From an uncultured Lachnospiraceae bacterium (lineage in GTDB: Bacteria; Bacillota; Clostridia; Lachnospirales; Lachnospiraceae), in NCBI GenBank assembly GCA_944381635.1, contig CALWLY010000015.1, forward strand, positions 1 through 64,000: 64,000 nucleotides of DNA. The letters are read 5' to 3'. This document shows, piece after piece, positions 36,679-46,362 of the stretch (position 1 is the first letter of the stretch; every line of letters starts with the position of its first letter). Position numbers and translations under genes: made by a program. The notes beneath the pieces were generated by a model. That model saw only the letters and a list, made by a program, of their open reading frames with translations, searched no databases and had not been told where the DNA came from.

Positions 36679-37803
36679 ATGCCGCCCATCAATGTGATGA
36701 TAAAACCGGCTTCGGGACTTTGCAATATGCGCTGCCGCTACTGTTTTTATGCAGACGAGATGAATAAAAGACAGCAGGATTTCTATGGAATCATGTCTCT
36801 TGAGACGCTGGAACGCGTTATGGAGAAAACACTGACGTTTGCCGAAGGAGAGTGTACCATCGCCTATCAGGGCGGGGAGCCTACCATGGCCGGGTTGGAA
36901 TTTTTCCGCAAATCCATAGAGTTTCAGAACAAATACAACAAAAATCACGTTCGTATTCACAATGCACTTCAGACAAACGGCTACGGGATGAATGAAGAGT
37001 GGTGCCGTTTCTTTGCGGAAAATCATTTTCTTGTGGGAATTTCCCTGGACGGAATCAAGGCGACTCATGACCTGTACCGAAAGGACGCCGCCGGGGAAGA
37101 CACCTATTTTCGAATATTAAAAGCCATCCATATGCTGGAGGAACACCAGGTGGATTTCAACATTCTGACCGTGGTAAACGCAAAGACGGCTCCGAAGATC
37201 CGGAAAATCTATGAGCAGTATGCCAAATACGGTTTTCACTATCAGCAATATATTGCTTGCCTGGATCCTATCGGAGAGGAACCGGGAAAAGAGGAATTTT
37301 CCCTGACGCCGAAGATATACGGCCAGTTTCTTCTGGATCTGTTTGAACTTTGGGATATTGATCTTCGGAAAGGAAAACAGCCTTATATCCGCCAATTCGA
37401 AAATTATATCGGCATGTTTATGGGCTATATGCCGGAATCCTGCGAGCAGAGAGGCATGTGCAGCATTCAGAACATTGTGGAGGCGGACGGAAGTGTTTAT
37501 CCCTGCGATTTTTATGTGTTGGACGAATACCGGATCGGAAATCTGAACACGGATACGTTCGAAGAAATCTATGAGAGACGAAAAGCCATGGGCTTTATCG
37601 AAAGTTCTTTAAATCACAGCGAATCCTGCAAAAACTGCAAATATTTTTCTTTATGCAGGGGAGGCTGCCGCAGAAACAGAGAAAGTTTAGGCGGGGACGG
37701 ACAGGCAGACAATTATTTCTGTGAATCCTATCGCATGCTGTTTGACAAATATTACGACAGAATGCGTGAAATTGCCCAAATCTGTCTGGCTCAGAAAAGG
37801 TAA
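36679..37803 (+). CDS. radical SAM/SPASM anaerobic sulfatase-maturating enzyme
   Basis: A 374-residue protein closely resembling clostridial anSME. It starts MPPINVMIKPASGLCNMRC, carries the radical-SAM cysteines in CNMRCRYC, QGGEPTMAGLEF, NALQTNG and VGISLDG. The C-terminal SPASM cysteines are in CSIQNIVEADGSVYPCDFYV and CKNCKYFSLCRGGCRRNR. anSME converts a Cys or Ser of a sulfatase into formylglycine. No sulfatase is encoded in this window, so the substrate lies elsewhere or differs. AAGGAGGA precedes the ATG. It may be co-transcribed with the TSUP permease 63 bp downstream. Confidence 0.88.
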   Translation: MPPINVMIKPASGLCNMRCRYCFYADEMNKRQQDFYGIMSLETLERVMEKTLTFAEGECTIAYQGGEPTMAGLEFFRKSIEFQNKYNKNHVRIHNALQTNGYGMNEEWCRFFAENHFLVGISLDGIKATHDLYRKDAAGEDTYFRILKAIHMLEEHQVDFNILTVVNAKTAPKIRKIYEQYAKYGFHYQQYIACLDPIGEEPGKEEFSLTPKIYGQFLLDLFELWDIDLRKGKQPYIRQFENYIGMFMGYMPESCEQRGMCSIQNIVEADGSVYPCDFYVLDEYRIGNLNTDTFEEIYERRKAMGFIESSLNHSESCKNCKYFSLCRGGCRRNRESLGGDGQADNYFCESYRMLFDKYYDRMREIAQICLAQKR

Positions 37804-37866
37804 GGCAGGAAGTTTGGGTAAAAAGCAAAGACAAAAGAAATAAGGATTGAAGGGGAAAGAAAGAGT

Positions 37867-38649
37867 ATGGAAATTTTATTTTTTGTTATCAGTTTTCTGG
37901 CATCTGTCATCGGCGTAATCTGCGGCATCGGCGGCGGAGTGGTCATCAAACCGGTGCTGGACGCTTCCGGAATTTTATCGGTCAGCGCCATCAGTTTCCT
38001 GTCCGGCTGCACGGTGCTTTCCATGAGCTGTTACTCGGTCATCCGTTCCAAGTTAAACAAGGAAGCCGTGATCGATATGAGCATCAGCACTTATCTGGGC
38101 ATCGGCGCCGTCGTAGGAGGAATCGTTGGAAAACAGGCATTTCAGATTGTGAAGGGAATGTTTGAAAACCAGGATACGGTGGGGGCGGTTCAGGCCATTG
38201 TGCTGGCGGTGATCACGATCGGAACACTGATCTATACGATTTTTAAGAAGAAGATCAAAACCCATCATCTTACAAGCAAGATTGTCTGTCTGCTTATCGG
38301 ACTGCTTCTGGGAATCATGTCTTCCTTCCTTGGCATCGGAGGAGGCCCGATCAACCTGGTGGTTCTCTATTATTTCTTTTCCATGGAAACCAAGGTGGCA
38401 GCACAGAATTCCATCTATATCATCTGCCTTTCCCAGATTGCCAGCCTTATCATGACGATTGTGACAGGAACAGTTCCGGATGTGTCACCGGCGCTTCTTG
38501 TGGGAATGATCGTGTGCGGAATTTTGGGAAGCATGGTGGGACGAAAGATCAATTCCAAAATCAGCAGCCAGGTGGTTGATAAACTGTTTATGGGACTGAT
38601 GTGCGTGATTATTTTGATCTGCTGCTATAATATGTACCAGTTTATGTGA
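37867..38649 (+). CDS. TSUP (TauE/SafE) family membrane permease
   Basis: A 260-residue protein with about eight spans. The two family half-repeats each carry a glycine-rich turn (VIGVICGIGGGVVIKPVLD; SSFLGIGGGPINLVVLYYF). TSUP proteins move sulfite, sulfonates, thiosulfate or small organic acids. Placement directly after the sulfatase-maturase gene makes a sulfur-linked substrate plausible, but that is inference. AAGGGGAAAGAAAG precedes the ATG. The 388 bp after it contain an R3 element and the next promoter. Confidence 0.85.
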   Translation: MEILFFVISFLASVIGVICGIGGGVVIKPVLDASGILSVSAISFLSGCTVLSMSCYSVIRSKLNKEAVIDMSISTYLGIGAVVGGIVGKQAFQIVKGMFENQDTVGAVQAIVLAVITIGTLIYTIFKKKIKTHHLTSKIVCLLIGLLLGIMSSFLGIGGGPINLVVLYYFFSMETKVAAQNSIYIICLSQIASLIMTIVTGTVPDVSPALLVGMIVCGILGSMVGRKINSKISSQVVDKLFMGLMCVIILICCYNMYQFM

Positions 38650-38763
38650 CAGAAAAATATTTCAGGGTAAACGTATGCCGGGTACTTTAAGATAAATGCA
38701 TGTCAGGTATTTGGGAACTGCCCGGGCGCTTTGCGGCGTGATTCTTTCTGCCGCAGCAAAATC

Positions 38764-38928
38764 GTAACAGTTCAGCCTGCGTCATTCGGAAAACCACACT
38801 GACGTGCTTATTGCGGCTGCGCCGCTGTTTTCCTCATTGACTGGCGCTTAGCTCATCTGCGTATCGGCGGCAGAATTTTTATGCAAGCATAAATCCTGCC
38901 GCCGATACGCAGATGGCTGAACTGTTAC
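38764..38928. repeat. R3 165-bp structured element, copy 1
   Basis: Ends are GTAACAGTTCAGCC and GGCTGAACTGTTAC (14-bp perfect inverted repeat). Inside are GCGGC-TGC-GCCGC and a long hairpin CATCTGCGTATCGGCGGCAG / CTGCCGCCGATACGCAGATG. The copy at 47303-47467 has the same length, with about ten substitutions. No frame of note is encoded. Confidence 0.85.
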
Positions 38929-38950
38929 GCAAAATCCGTCACAAACCTGC

Positions 38951-38979
38951 TTGCAAGGAATGAATTTATCCATTATAAT
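38951..38979 (+). promoter_or_regulatory. sigma-A promoter of the hydratase gene
   Basis: TTGCAA (38951-38956) and TATAAT (38974-38979) are 17 bp apart. The -35 box begins 22 bp after the R3 element ends. Confidence 0.75.
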
Positions 38980-39037
38980 CAAAACTAGTTTACTTTGCTG
39001 TAGTGATAAAGCAAAAGGCCGAAAAAGGAGGGCTCTT

Positions 39038-41332
39038 ATGGTAACATTGACAAAAGGCGGTGCCTATCTGCTTAACGGCACCGAACTGATTCTGGATCAT
39101 GAAGAAGCCGGCAGCCAGCTGGCGGCAAAAACAGGAAAGACCATCACCAAGGAAGAGGCTGCAAAGCAGACGATAGCCTATGGGATTTTAAAAGACCATA
39201 ATACTTCCGGAAACATGGAAAAACTGAAAATTAAATTTGATAAACTGACTTCCCACGATATTACTTTTGTGGGAATCATTCAGACTGCAAGGGCATCAGG
39301 ACTGACGAAATTCCCGATTCCCTATGTGCTTACAAACTGCCACAACTCTCTCTGCGCGGTAGGCGGAACCATCAATGAAGACGATCACATGTTTGGTTTA
39401 AGCTGTGCGAAAAAGTACGGCGGCGTGTATGTTCCCCCTCATCAGGCAGTCATTCATCAGTACGCAAGAGAGATGATGGCCGGAGGCGGAAAAATGATTT
39501 TAGGTTCCGACTCACACACCCGTTACGGCGCGCTTGGAACAATGGCAATGGGCGAGGGCGGTCCGGAGCTGGTAAAACAGCTGCTGAATCAGACCTATGA
39601 TATCAATATGCCGGGCGTTGTAGGCGTATATATGACAGGAACTCCGGCAAAGGGCGTAGGACCTCAGGACGTTGCGCTTGCGATCATCGGCGCGGTCTTT
39701 GCAAACGGCTATGTAAAAAATAAAGTAATGGAATTTGTAGGCCCTGGAATTTCCAATCTGAGCGCGGATTTCCGTATCGGCATCGATGTTATGACTACAG
39801 AAACCACCTGCCTGTCTTCCATCTGGAGAACAGACGATGAGATTAAGGATTTCTATGAAATCCATGGACGCAGTGAGGAATACAAAGAGTTAAATCCTGG
39901 GGATGTGGCATACTATGACGGTATGATCGTGGTAGAGCTGGATAAGGTGAAACCTATGATTGCCATGCCGTTCCATCCGAGCAACACCTACACCATTGAG
40001 GAACTCAATGCCAACTTAACGGACATTCTGGCTGACGTTGAAAAGAAAGCGCTGGTGAGCCTTGACGGCGCTGTGGAATACAGCTTAAAAGACAAGGTAA
40101 GAGACGGAAAATTCTATGTGGACCAGGGAATCATCGCAGGCTGTGCCGGCGGCGGATTTGAAAATATCTGTGCTGCAGCTGACATTCTGAAAGGCTCCTA
40201 CATCGGTTCCGACGGCTTTACGCTGAGCGTTTATCCGGCTTCCATGCCTATTTATATGGAACTGATCAAAAACGGCTGTGCGGCAGCCATTCTGGAAACA
40301 GGTGCTGTGATGAAGACAGCGTTCTGCGGACCGTGTTTTGGCGCAGGGGACACTCCTGCAAACAATGCGTTCAGTATTCGTCATTCCACCAGAAACTTCC
40401 CCAACAGAGAAGGATCCAAGCTGCAGAATGGACAGATCGCTTCCGTGGCACTGATGGATGCACGTTCCATTGCAGCTACCGCAGCAAACAAGGGACTTCT
40501 CACGCCTGCTACAGATTTTGACGGACCGATTGGAAAATACCGTTATCATTTTGATGCAAATATTTATAAAAACCGTGTGTTTGATTCCAAAGGTGTGGCA
40601 GATCCCAGCGTGGAGATCCAGTTCGGACCAAACATCAAAGACTGGCCCGCTATGTGCGAGCTGCCGCAAAACCTGGTTCTGCGCGTGGTGTCCGAGATCC
40701 ACGACCCGGTTACTACCACAGACGAGCTGATTCCTTCCGGAGAAACATCCTCCTATCGTTCCAATCCTTTGGGACTGGCAGAGTTTACTCTCTCCAGAAA
40801 AGATCCTGCTTATGTGGGACTGGCAAAGGATATTCAGAAAGCGCAGAAGTCTGTAATGGAAGGAAAATGCCCTCTTGAGGCAAAACCGGAATTAAAAGAA
40901 GTGATGGAAACGATCCAGAAAGATTTTCCTGAGACAGGAGAAGGAAATATAGGATTTGGCTCTACGATTTTTGCTGTAAAACCGGGAGACGGATCTGCCA
41001 GAGAACAGGCGGCAAGCTGCCAGAAAGTTCTGGGAGGCTGGGCAAACATTGCCAACGAATATGCTACCAAGCGTTACCGCTCCAACCTGATCAACTGGGG
41101 CATGCTTCCTTTCCTGATTCCGGAAGGAGAACTTCCTTTTGCCAACAAGGATTATCTTTTCATTCCGGGAATCCGCAGGGCAGTGGAAGAAAAACAGGCA
41201 CAGATTACGGCCTATACTGTAAAAGACGGACAGCTGACTCCGTTCACCCTTACCCTGGGCGAACTGACAGATGAGGAAAGACAGATCATCTTAAAGGGCT
41301 GCCTGATCAATTACAACCGCGTGGAAGAATAA
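39038..41332 (+). CDS. aconitase-superfamily hydratase (YbhJ-like)
   Basis: A 764-residue protein of the aconitase/isopropylmalate isomerase superfamily. [20 protein letters not shown] is the dehydratase core. Candidate cluster cysteines lie in [20 protein letters not shown] and [12 protein letters not shown]. The final domain carries the swivel segment ([14 protein letters not shown]). The composition resembles hydratases of the YbhJ group rather than classical aconitase; the substrate is not known. The ATG at 39038 has AAAAAGGAGG upstream. An extension of 29 codons would start at the -35 box and cannot be transcribed from that promoter. Confidence 0.82.
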   Translation: MVTLTKGGAYLLNGTELILDHEEAGSQLAAKTGKTITKEEAAKQTIAYGILKDHNTSGNMEKLKIKFDKLTSHDITFVGIIQTARASGLTKFPIPYVLTNCHNSLCAVGGTINEDDHMFGLSCAKKYGGVYVPPHQAVIHQYAREMMAGGGKMILGSDSHTRYGALGTMAMGEGGPELVKQLLNQTYDINMPGVVGVYMTGTPAKGVGPQDVALAIIGAVFANGYVKNKVMEFVGPGISNLSADFRIGIDVMTTETTCLSSIWRTDDEIKDFYEIHGRSEEYKELNPGDVAYYDGMIVVELDKVKPMIAMPFHPSNTYTIEELNANLTDILADVEKKALVSLDGAVEYSLKDKVRDGKFYVDQGIIAGCAGGGFENICAAADILKGSYIGSDGFTLSVYPASMPIYMELIKNGCAAAILETGAVMKTAFCGPCFGAGDTPANNAFSIRHSTRNFPNREGSKLQNGQIASVALMDARSIAATAANKGLLTPATDFDGPIGKYRYHFDANIYKNRVFDSKGVADPSVEIQFGPNIKDWPAMCELPQNLVLRVVSEIHDPVTTTDELIPSGETSSYRSNPLGLAEFTLSRKDPAYVGLAKDIQKAQKSVMEGKCPLEAKPELKEVMETIQKDFPETGEGNIGFGSTIFAVKPGDGSAREQAASCQKVLGGWANIANEYATKRYRSNLINWGMLPFLIPEGELPFANKDYLFIPGIRRAVEEKQAQITAYTVKDGQLTPFTLTLGELTDEERQIILKGCLINYNRVEE

Positions 41333-41338
41333 AGCGCA

Positions 41339-41366
41339 CATAAAATCCTCAGGCATTACATACACT
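41339..41366 (+). promoter_or_regulatory. candidate sigma-E promoter of spoIID
   Basis: CATAAAA (41339-41345) and CATACACT (41359-41366) are separated by 13 bp. The second box fits the sigma-E -10 pattern CATACAnT except at one position. spoIID is a mother-cell gene in Bacillus and Clostridium, which supports it. Confidence 0.4.
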
Positions 41367-41395
41367 GTGATAATAAATGAGCAGGGGGACTGCCT

Positions 41396-42376
41396 TTGGA
41401 TTACCGAGAAAGAGAAAGAATAGAAAGAACCGTGAGGAAAAGGCGTCTGCATACGCTTCTTACGGTTCTTTTTTTTATGTTTATGGTTCCCTACGTGATC
41501 AGCCTGTTTGCAGGACAATACCGGGAAAGGGCAGTGCTTTCTTCTACAGACGGACTGCTGATATCTTATGATACCGGGAAAGGCAGTCTGATCCTGCCGC
41601 TGGATGAGTATCTGCAGGGGGCGCTTGCGGTGAGCATTCCGGCGGAATGTGAGGAGGAGGCTTTGCGTTCTCAGGCGGTGATTCTGCGCACACTTTGCTA
41701 TTATATTTACGAAAATCGGGAAAATGTGGAGGACAGAGTGATTCTGGCCGAAGCGCTGGGACAGGATTACAGGAACAGCAGTCAGCGCAGAGAAATGTGG
41801 GGAGACTCCTTTGAAGAAAAAGAAGAAAAAATGAAAAAAGCGGTGGAAAGCACAGACGGAATGGTGCTTACCATGGAGGGAAAGGTGATGGAACCGGCTT
41901 ACTTCTGGCTCAGCGGCGGAAATACCAGAGACGGCAGTGAAGTGTTGGGGGAAGAAAGAGGAGTGGGTTTCGTGAGCGTGCCCTGTGACAGAGACAGGGA
42001 GGCGGAGGATTATCTTCAGAAAACCGAGATAAACCTGTCAGAATTTTTTCAGATTCTGGAGGATTATACCGGAGCAGACGCAGACGGGGGAGAACAGAAA
42101 ATAACATTGCTCAGGGATTCCGCAGGTTATGTGCTGAAAGTACAGTATCTGAATGAGGAAATTTCCGGCGAAAAATTCAGAGAACTTTTTTCGCTGCCTT
42201 CCTCCTGCTTTGAGATAGAAACCATGGGAAGAAACGTGGTCATTACTACAAGAGGGGTGGGACACGGACTGGGTTACGACCAGTATTACGGAAATTATCT
42301 GGCTCAAAACGGAAATGATTACGTAGAAATTCTTAACTACTTTTTCCCTGATTTTGTAATTGAAAAAATGGAATGA
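41396..42376 (+). CDS. spoIID: stage II sporulation protein D (lytic transglycosylase)
   Basis: A 326-residue mother-cell membrane enzyme. One N-terminal span (residues about 20-40, LHTLLTVLFFMFMVPYVISL) is followed by the SpoIID domain with LPLDEYLQGALAVSIPAECE, holding the catalytic glutamate region, and EEALRSQAVILRT. The C-terminal GVGHGLGYDQYYGNYLAQNG block is intact. With SpoIIP and SpoIIM it digests septal peptidoglycan during engulfment. The start is TTG, supported by CAGGGGGACT; no in-frame ATG of similar quality exists nearby. A SpoIIQ-like gene follows 80 bp later. Confidence 0.93.
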   Translation: MDYRERERIERTVRKRRLHTLLTVLFFMFMVPYVISLFAGQYRERAVLSSTDGLLISYDTGKGSLILPLDEYLQGALAVSIPAECEEEALRSQAVILRTLCYYIYENRENVEDRVILAEALGQDYRNSSQRREMWGDSFEEKEEKMKKAVESTDGMVLTMEGKVMEPAYFWLSGGNTRDGSEVLGEERGVGFVSVPCDRDREAEDYLQKTEINLSEFFQILEDYTGADADGGEQKITLLRDSAGYVLKVQYLNEEISGEKFRELFSLPSSCFEIETMGRNVVITTRGVGHGLGYDQYYGNYLAQNGNDYVEILNYFFPDFVIEKME

Positions 42377-42456
42377 GCGGGAAATGGAATAAATAAGCAG
42401 ATTCAGGAAAAACTAAGCTTGACTCTAAAATTTACGGATAGAAAGGACCGATAATT

Positions 42457-43413
42457 ATGCGAAGAAGGAGATCAAGCGATAAAAAAGAAAAAGCAGTTAT
42501 GATAGCGTCCAGCGTTCTGGTACTGGGGGCGTTGACGGTAACGGGGCTGTATATTTATCAGGCGGGAAATACGGAACCGAAAGAGGAATATCAGGTAGAA
42601 ATGGCGCAGGAGGAAGAAAGTTCTCAGGAGCTTGCGGGAGTTCACGAAGCAGAGAAATCGGAGGATCTGGGGGAACTGGATTATGCGCCTTTGGAGGAAG
42701 AACTGGATCTGCAGCAGGTGGGAAACAGTAATGTAAAAAACCAGCAGAAGACGGAGAAAGAGGAAAGGTCGGCACAGGAAAAGGAAGAGACACAAAACAG
42801 TGATGCCGGGCAGAAGGAGCAGGCTCTGGCAGAGGAAGACGTATTGTTAAAAGTAGGAGCTTCCGGAGTGGTGTCCGGAAATGATGCCGCTTACCTGTCT
42901 GACGTGGAAGAGCAGGCTCTGGAGGAAGAAGCACAGGCTGAGGAAGAGGCAGAGGCTCAGGAAGCTTTGGCAGAAGCGGAAAATTCGCCGGCGCTTCATT
43001 TCTCGGAGGAAACCATGCTGGAATGGCCCATTGTGGGCAACATTCTGATCAATTACAGCATGGACAAGACGGTTTATTTTCCCACACTGGATCAGTATAA
43101 ATACAATCCTGCCCTGATCATTGCTGCTACCCAGGGGTCCAATATTACCTGCGCAGCCAACGGAAAAGTGACGGCCGTCTATCACGACCCGGAGATCGGA
43201 AACGCGGTGGAGACAGACCTTGGGGATGGCTATAAGCTCACATACGGTCAGCTGACAGATATCACCGTAAGGGAGGGCGATTATATTACGGCCGGTGAGC
43301 TGTTGGGAAAGGTGGCCGCTCCCACCAAATACTACAGCGTTGAGGGAACCAATGTATATTTTAAACTGACAAAGGACGGGGAACCGGTAAATCCCATGAA
43401 CTGGCTTTCTTAA
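42457..43413 (+). CDS. spoIIQ: SpoIIQ-like M23-family engulfment protein
   Basis: A 318-residue protein. A basic N-terminus and one span (MIASSVLVLGALTVTGLYIY) are followed by a long acidic linker (residues 38-180, rich in Glu, Gln and Ala) and a C-terminal LytM/M23 domain. In that domain the metal-binding histidines appear replaced: the usual HxH region reads VYFKL and the first His region reads YKYNPAL. It is therefore probably a non-catalytic binding partner, as in B. subtilis SpoIIQ. SpoIIQ in the forespore membrane binds SpoIIIAH across the septum. Adjacent to spoIID and followed by a strong terminator. Confidence 0.82.
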   Translation: MRRRRSSDKKEKAVMIASSVLVLGALTVTGLYIYQAGNTEPKEEYQVEMAQEEESSQELAGVHEAEKSEDLGELDYAPLEEELDLQQVGNSNVKNQQKTEKEERSAQEKEETQNSDAGQKEQALAEEDVLLKVGASGVVSGNDAAYLSDVEEQALEEEAQAEEEAEAQEALAEAENSPALHFSEETMLEWPIVGNILINYSMDKTVYFPTLDQYKYNPALIIAATQGSNITCAANGKVTAVYHDPEIGNAVETDLGDGYKLTYGQLTDITVREGDYITAGELLGKVAAPTKYYSVEGTNVYFKLTKDGEPVNPMNWLS

Positions 43414-43427
43414 GTTTTTCCTAAATA

Positions 43428-43496
43428 AGCACTTATTATCCTCTGTTTCTTAAAGACCCCTCTTTTTAGAAACAGGGGATAAAGTGCTGTTTTTTG
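43428..43496 (+). terminator. strong intrinsic terminator after the spoIIQ-like gene
   Basis: AGCACTTATTATCC, then TCTGTTTCT, pairs with AGAAACAGGGGATAAAGTGC, giving a stem of about 21 bp, followed by GTTTTTTG. Confidence 0.85.
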
Positions 43497-43577
43497 CCTT
43501 TGCCTTAAAAAAACGAGCCTGACTGCCGCCGGGGCTGCCGGCACCTTGTTTTTCCAAAGAAATTCCGAAAAAGAGAC

Positions 43578-43606
43578 TTTACCATACAAGGAAGAAAGCG
43601 TATACT
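43578..43606 (+). promoter_or_regulatory. putative sigma-A promoter of ddl-murF
   Basis: TTTACC (43578-43583) and TATACT (43601-43606) are 17 bp apart, about 107 bp upstream of ddl. Confidence 0.5.
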
Positions 43607-43713
43607 GATAAAGATTAAAACAGAAAAAGGTAATGGGTATCCATATTACCACGGAGTTCTTCGCACTTTGTGCTCTCAAAATTCTGAAAAAGAAGACAGG
43701 AGTGGATAAAAAG

Positions 43714-44745
43714 ATGAAAATAGTAGTATTAGGCGGCGGCATCAGTACAGAAAGAGATGTTTCTCTCACATCAAGCCGCATGATTTATCAGGCACTGAAA
43801 AAACTGGGACATCAGGCTATCCTTCTGGATGTGTATCTGGGACTGGAGGAAGAGGATGTATCCGGAGTCTTTGAAAGTGACAGAGACTGGGCAGAGGGAA
43901 TCGGAAATGTGGCTGTAATCAATCCGGATGTGTCTGCCATCAAGGCGATGCGAAAAGACGGAGGAAAAAGCTTTTTCGGACCTAATGTAATCAAAATCTG
44001 TCAGATGGCGGATATTGTTTTTCTGGGACTTCACGGAGAAAACGGAGAAAACGGAAAAGTGCAGGCTGCCTTTGACCTGTTCGGGATCCGTTACACAGGC
44101 ACGGATTATGTAAGCTCCGCACTTGCCATGGACAAAAAGCTGGCAAAGGAACTGTTTTTTTATCACAATATCCCCACACCCAAAAGCATTTCTGTGCGTA
44201 AAGGGGAGAAAACGGAGCACGAGATCCAGGTTCCCTGCGTGGTGAAAGTCTGCAGCGGCGGTTCCAGTGTGGGTGTAGTGATCGTAAACACGAAGGAAGA
44301 ATACGAGCAGGCGTTGGAAGAAGCTTTCCGCTATGATGATGAGGTTTTAGTGGAACAGTACATAAAGGGACGGGAATTCACCTGCGGCGTGATCGAAGGA
44401 AAAGCACTTCCGATTGTGGAAATTGCGCCGAAAGAAGGATTTTATGATTATAAAAACAAATACCAGGCCGGAAGTACGGTGGAGACCTGCCCGGCACATT
44501 TAGAGGAAGACAAGACGAAAGAAATTCAGAGAATTTCCGAGAAAGTATTTGAAGTTCTCCGGCTGAAAAAATATGCGCGCATGGATTTTATGATGAGCGA
44601 AGAGGGAGAAATTTACTGCCTGGAGGCCAATACTCTTCCGGGTATGACTCCCACATCCCTGATACCTCAGGAAGCGGCAGCAGTGGGTATGAGCTTTGAA
44701 CAGCTTTGTCAGAAAATCGTGGATATTTCCATGGACGCGGACTAA
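43714..44745 (+). CDS. ddl: D-alanine--D-alanine ligase
   Basis: A 343-residue ATP-grasp enzyme that makes D-Ala-D-Ala for peptidoglycan. It starts MKIVVLGGGISTERDVSLTS; LGLHGENGENGKVQAAFD corresponds to the substrate loop, and KVCSGGSSVGVVIV to the ATP-grasp glycine loop. ARMDFMMSEEGEIYCLEANT, with TLPGMTPTSL, holds the Mg ligands. The ATG at 43714 with ACAGGAGT is preferred over an open frame from 43633. It is directly followed by murF, whose product ligates the dipeptide, so the two probably form one unit. Confidence 0.94.
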   Translation: MKIVVLGGGISTERDVSLTSSRMIYQALKKLGHQAILLDVYLGLEEEDVSGVFESDRDWAEGIGNVAVINPDVSAIKAMRKDGGKSFFGPNVIKICQMADIVFLGLHGENGENGKVQAAFDLFGIRYTGTDYVSSALAMDKKLAKELFFYHNIPTPKSISVRKGEKTEHEIQVPCVVKVCSGGSSVGVVIVNTKEEYEQALEEAFRYDDEVLVEQYIKGREFTCGVIEGKALPIVEIAPKEGFYDYKNKYQAGSTVETCPAHLEEDKTKEIQRISEKVFEVLRLKKYARMDFMMSEEGEIYCLEANTLPGMTPTSLIPQEAAAVGMSFEQLCQKIVDISMDAD

Positions 44746-44853
44746 GATGCATTGGCCGAAAAAAGGGCTGTAAATCTCTAAAATCACGCGGCAGCAAAAT
44801 TGGACTGTCCGTTGATCCAGGCTGAGAATTTTTGTAGAAAGGACGCATAGATT

Positions 44854-46299
44854 ATGAAAGAAATGACATTGCTGGCAGCTGCCAAGGCATGCGGCGGAAA
44901 GCTGGTGATTCCCATTCGGCCTAGTACGCGAAAACAGGCGGAGGGAGTTTCCTGTGAAGCTTTGAAAAAGAAAACAATGATAAGAAGTTCGGCAGGCTCC
45001 ATGGTAAAAGGAGTGGTGCTGGATTCCAGAAAAATAGAACCCGGTTTTCTCTTTATTGCCACAAAAGGCGAAAGAGTGGACGGACATAAATTCATCCCGG
45101 ATGTGTTTGAAAAAGGCGCTGTGGGGGTAGTCTGCCAGGATGAGCCCCAGCAGGCAGACGGACCGTATATTCTGGTAAAAGACAGTTTTCAGGCGCTGAA
45201 AGATATTGCTTCTTATTACAGGGAGACGATGCCGGTTCCTGTGGTAGGCATAACCGGAAGTGTGGGAAAGACAAGTACCAAGGAATTTATCGCTGCAGTT
45301 TTGGCTCAAAAGTATAAGGTGCACAAAACAGAAGGAAATTATAACAACGAAGTGGGCGTGCCTCTGACACTTCTGGCCATGCCGGAAGATACGGAAATGG
45401 CGGTGATCGAGATGGGAATCAATCACTTCGGGGAAATGCACCGGTTAAGTCAGATAGTGCGTCCGGACATCTGTGTGATGACCAACATCGGAGAATGCCA
45501 TCTGGAGTTTCTGGGAAGCAGGCAGGGAATCCTGAAAGCAAAATCAGAGATGTTTGACTTTATGAATCCTCAGGGAAGCGTCTGCGTCAACGGAGACGAT
45601 GATATGCTGAGCACGATTTCGGAGGTGCATGGGAAAAAGCCTCTCCGCTTTGGACTTTCGTCTTCCAACGATATTTATGCGGATGAAATTGTAAACAAAG
45701 GACTTCTGGGAAGTGAAGCCACGATTCATGTGAAAACGGAAGGCAGGGAAGAAAAATTTTCTGTTTCCATTCCTCTTCCGGGCATTCATATGGTATACAA
45801 TGCGCTGGCAGCCACAGCCGCAGGCCTGATAAGCGGTCTTTGCTGTGAGGAAATTGCCCGTGGAATCGCATCGGTTTCTGCAGTAGGAGGAAGAAGCCGG
45901 GTGGTGAATGTCGGGGACTTTGTCCTGATTGATGACTGTTACAATGCCAATCCGGTTTCTATGGAGGCGGCCCTGGATCTTCTCACCACGGCAGAGGGAA
46001 GAAAAATAGCGGTTCTGGGAGATATGTTTGAACTGGGCAGCGATGAAAAAGCTTTGCATGCCAGAGTAGGGGCATATTCCGCCGAAAAAAATATAGACTG
46101 CCTGATCTGCGCGGGAAGTCTTTCCGAAGAGATGGCAAAAGCAGCGCGGGAAGCGGGAATGAAGAATGTTTTTTACTTTGCGGACACGAAAGCGCTGGAA
46201 GAAGGGCTTTTTTCTCTGATAAAAAAAGGAGATACCATCTTAGTGAAGGCATCTCACGGAATGGGATACTCTGCAATTGTAAAAATGCTGGAAAATTAA
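44854..46299 (+). CDS. murF: UDP-N-acetylmuramoyl-tripeptide--D-alanyl-D-alanine ligase
   Basis: A 481-residue Mur ligase that adds D-Ala-D-Ala to the UDP-MurNAc tripeptide. GITGSVGKTSTKEF (about 132-145) is the ATP loop. NYNNEVGVPLTLL, EMGINHFGEM and DDCYNANPVSMEAALDLL are conserved MurF blocks. Residues about 22-50 form a basic insertion before the usual VVLDSRKIEPG start of domain 1, not seen in most MurF proteins I recall. AGAAAGGACG precedes the ATG. It lies 108 bp after ddl. The gene ends next to the convergent plsC, with an R4 hairpin between. Confidence 0.95.
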   Translation: MKEMTLLAAAKACGGKLVIPIRPSTRKQAEGVSCEALKKKTMIRSSAGSMVKGVVLDSRKIEPGFLFIATKGERVDGHKFIPDVFEKGAVGVVCQDEPQQADGPYILVKDSFQALKDIASYYRETMPVPVVGITGSVGKTSTKEFIAAVLAQKYKVHKTEGNYNNEVGVPLTLLAMPEDTEMAVIEMGINHFGEMHRLSQIVRPDICVMTNIGECHLEFLGSRQGILKAKSEMFDFMNPQGSVCVNGDDDMLSTISEVHGKKPLRFGLSSSNDIYADEIVNKGLLGSEATIHVKTEGREEKFSVSIPLPGIHMVYNALAATAAGLISGLCCEEIARGIASVSAVGGRSRVVNVGDFVLIDDCYNANPVSMEAALDLLTTAEGRKIAVLGDMFELGSDEKALHARVGAYSAEKNIDCLICAGSLSEEMAKAAREAGMKNVFYFADTKALEEGLFSLIKKGDTILVKASHGMGYSAIVKMLEN

Positions 46300-46312
46300 A
46301 AGATATTTTTTT

Positions 46313-46357
46313 AGCGTCGGTGTACAGGGGCGTATTGTATTCCTGTACACCGACGCT
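46313..46357. repeat. R4 hairpin, intact copy, between murF and plsC
   Basis: AGCGTCGGTGTACAGG and CCTGTACACCGACGCT form a perfect 16-bp stem around a 13-base loop (GGCGTATTGTATT). It lacks a following T-run on either strand, so it is not a standard terminator. A decayed relative is at 25591-25631. Confidence 0.75.
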
Positions 46358-46362
46358 GCCTG

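Noticed and set aside
38951..39037. Extension of the hydratase frame
   Set aside because: It starts on the promoter -35 box; AAAAAGGAGG lies before the ATG at 39038.
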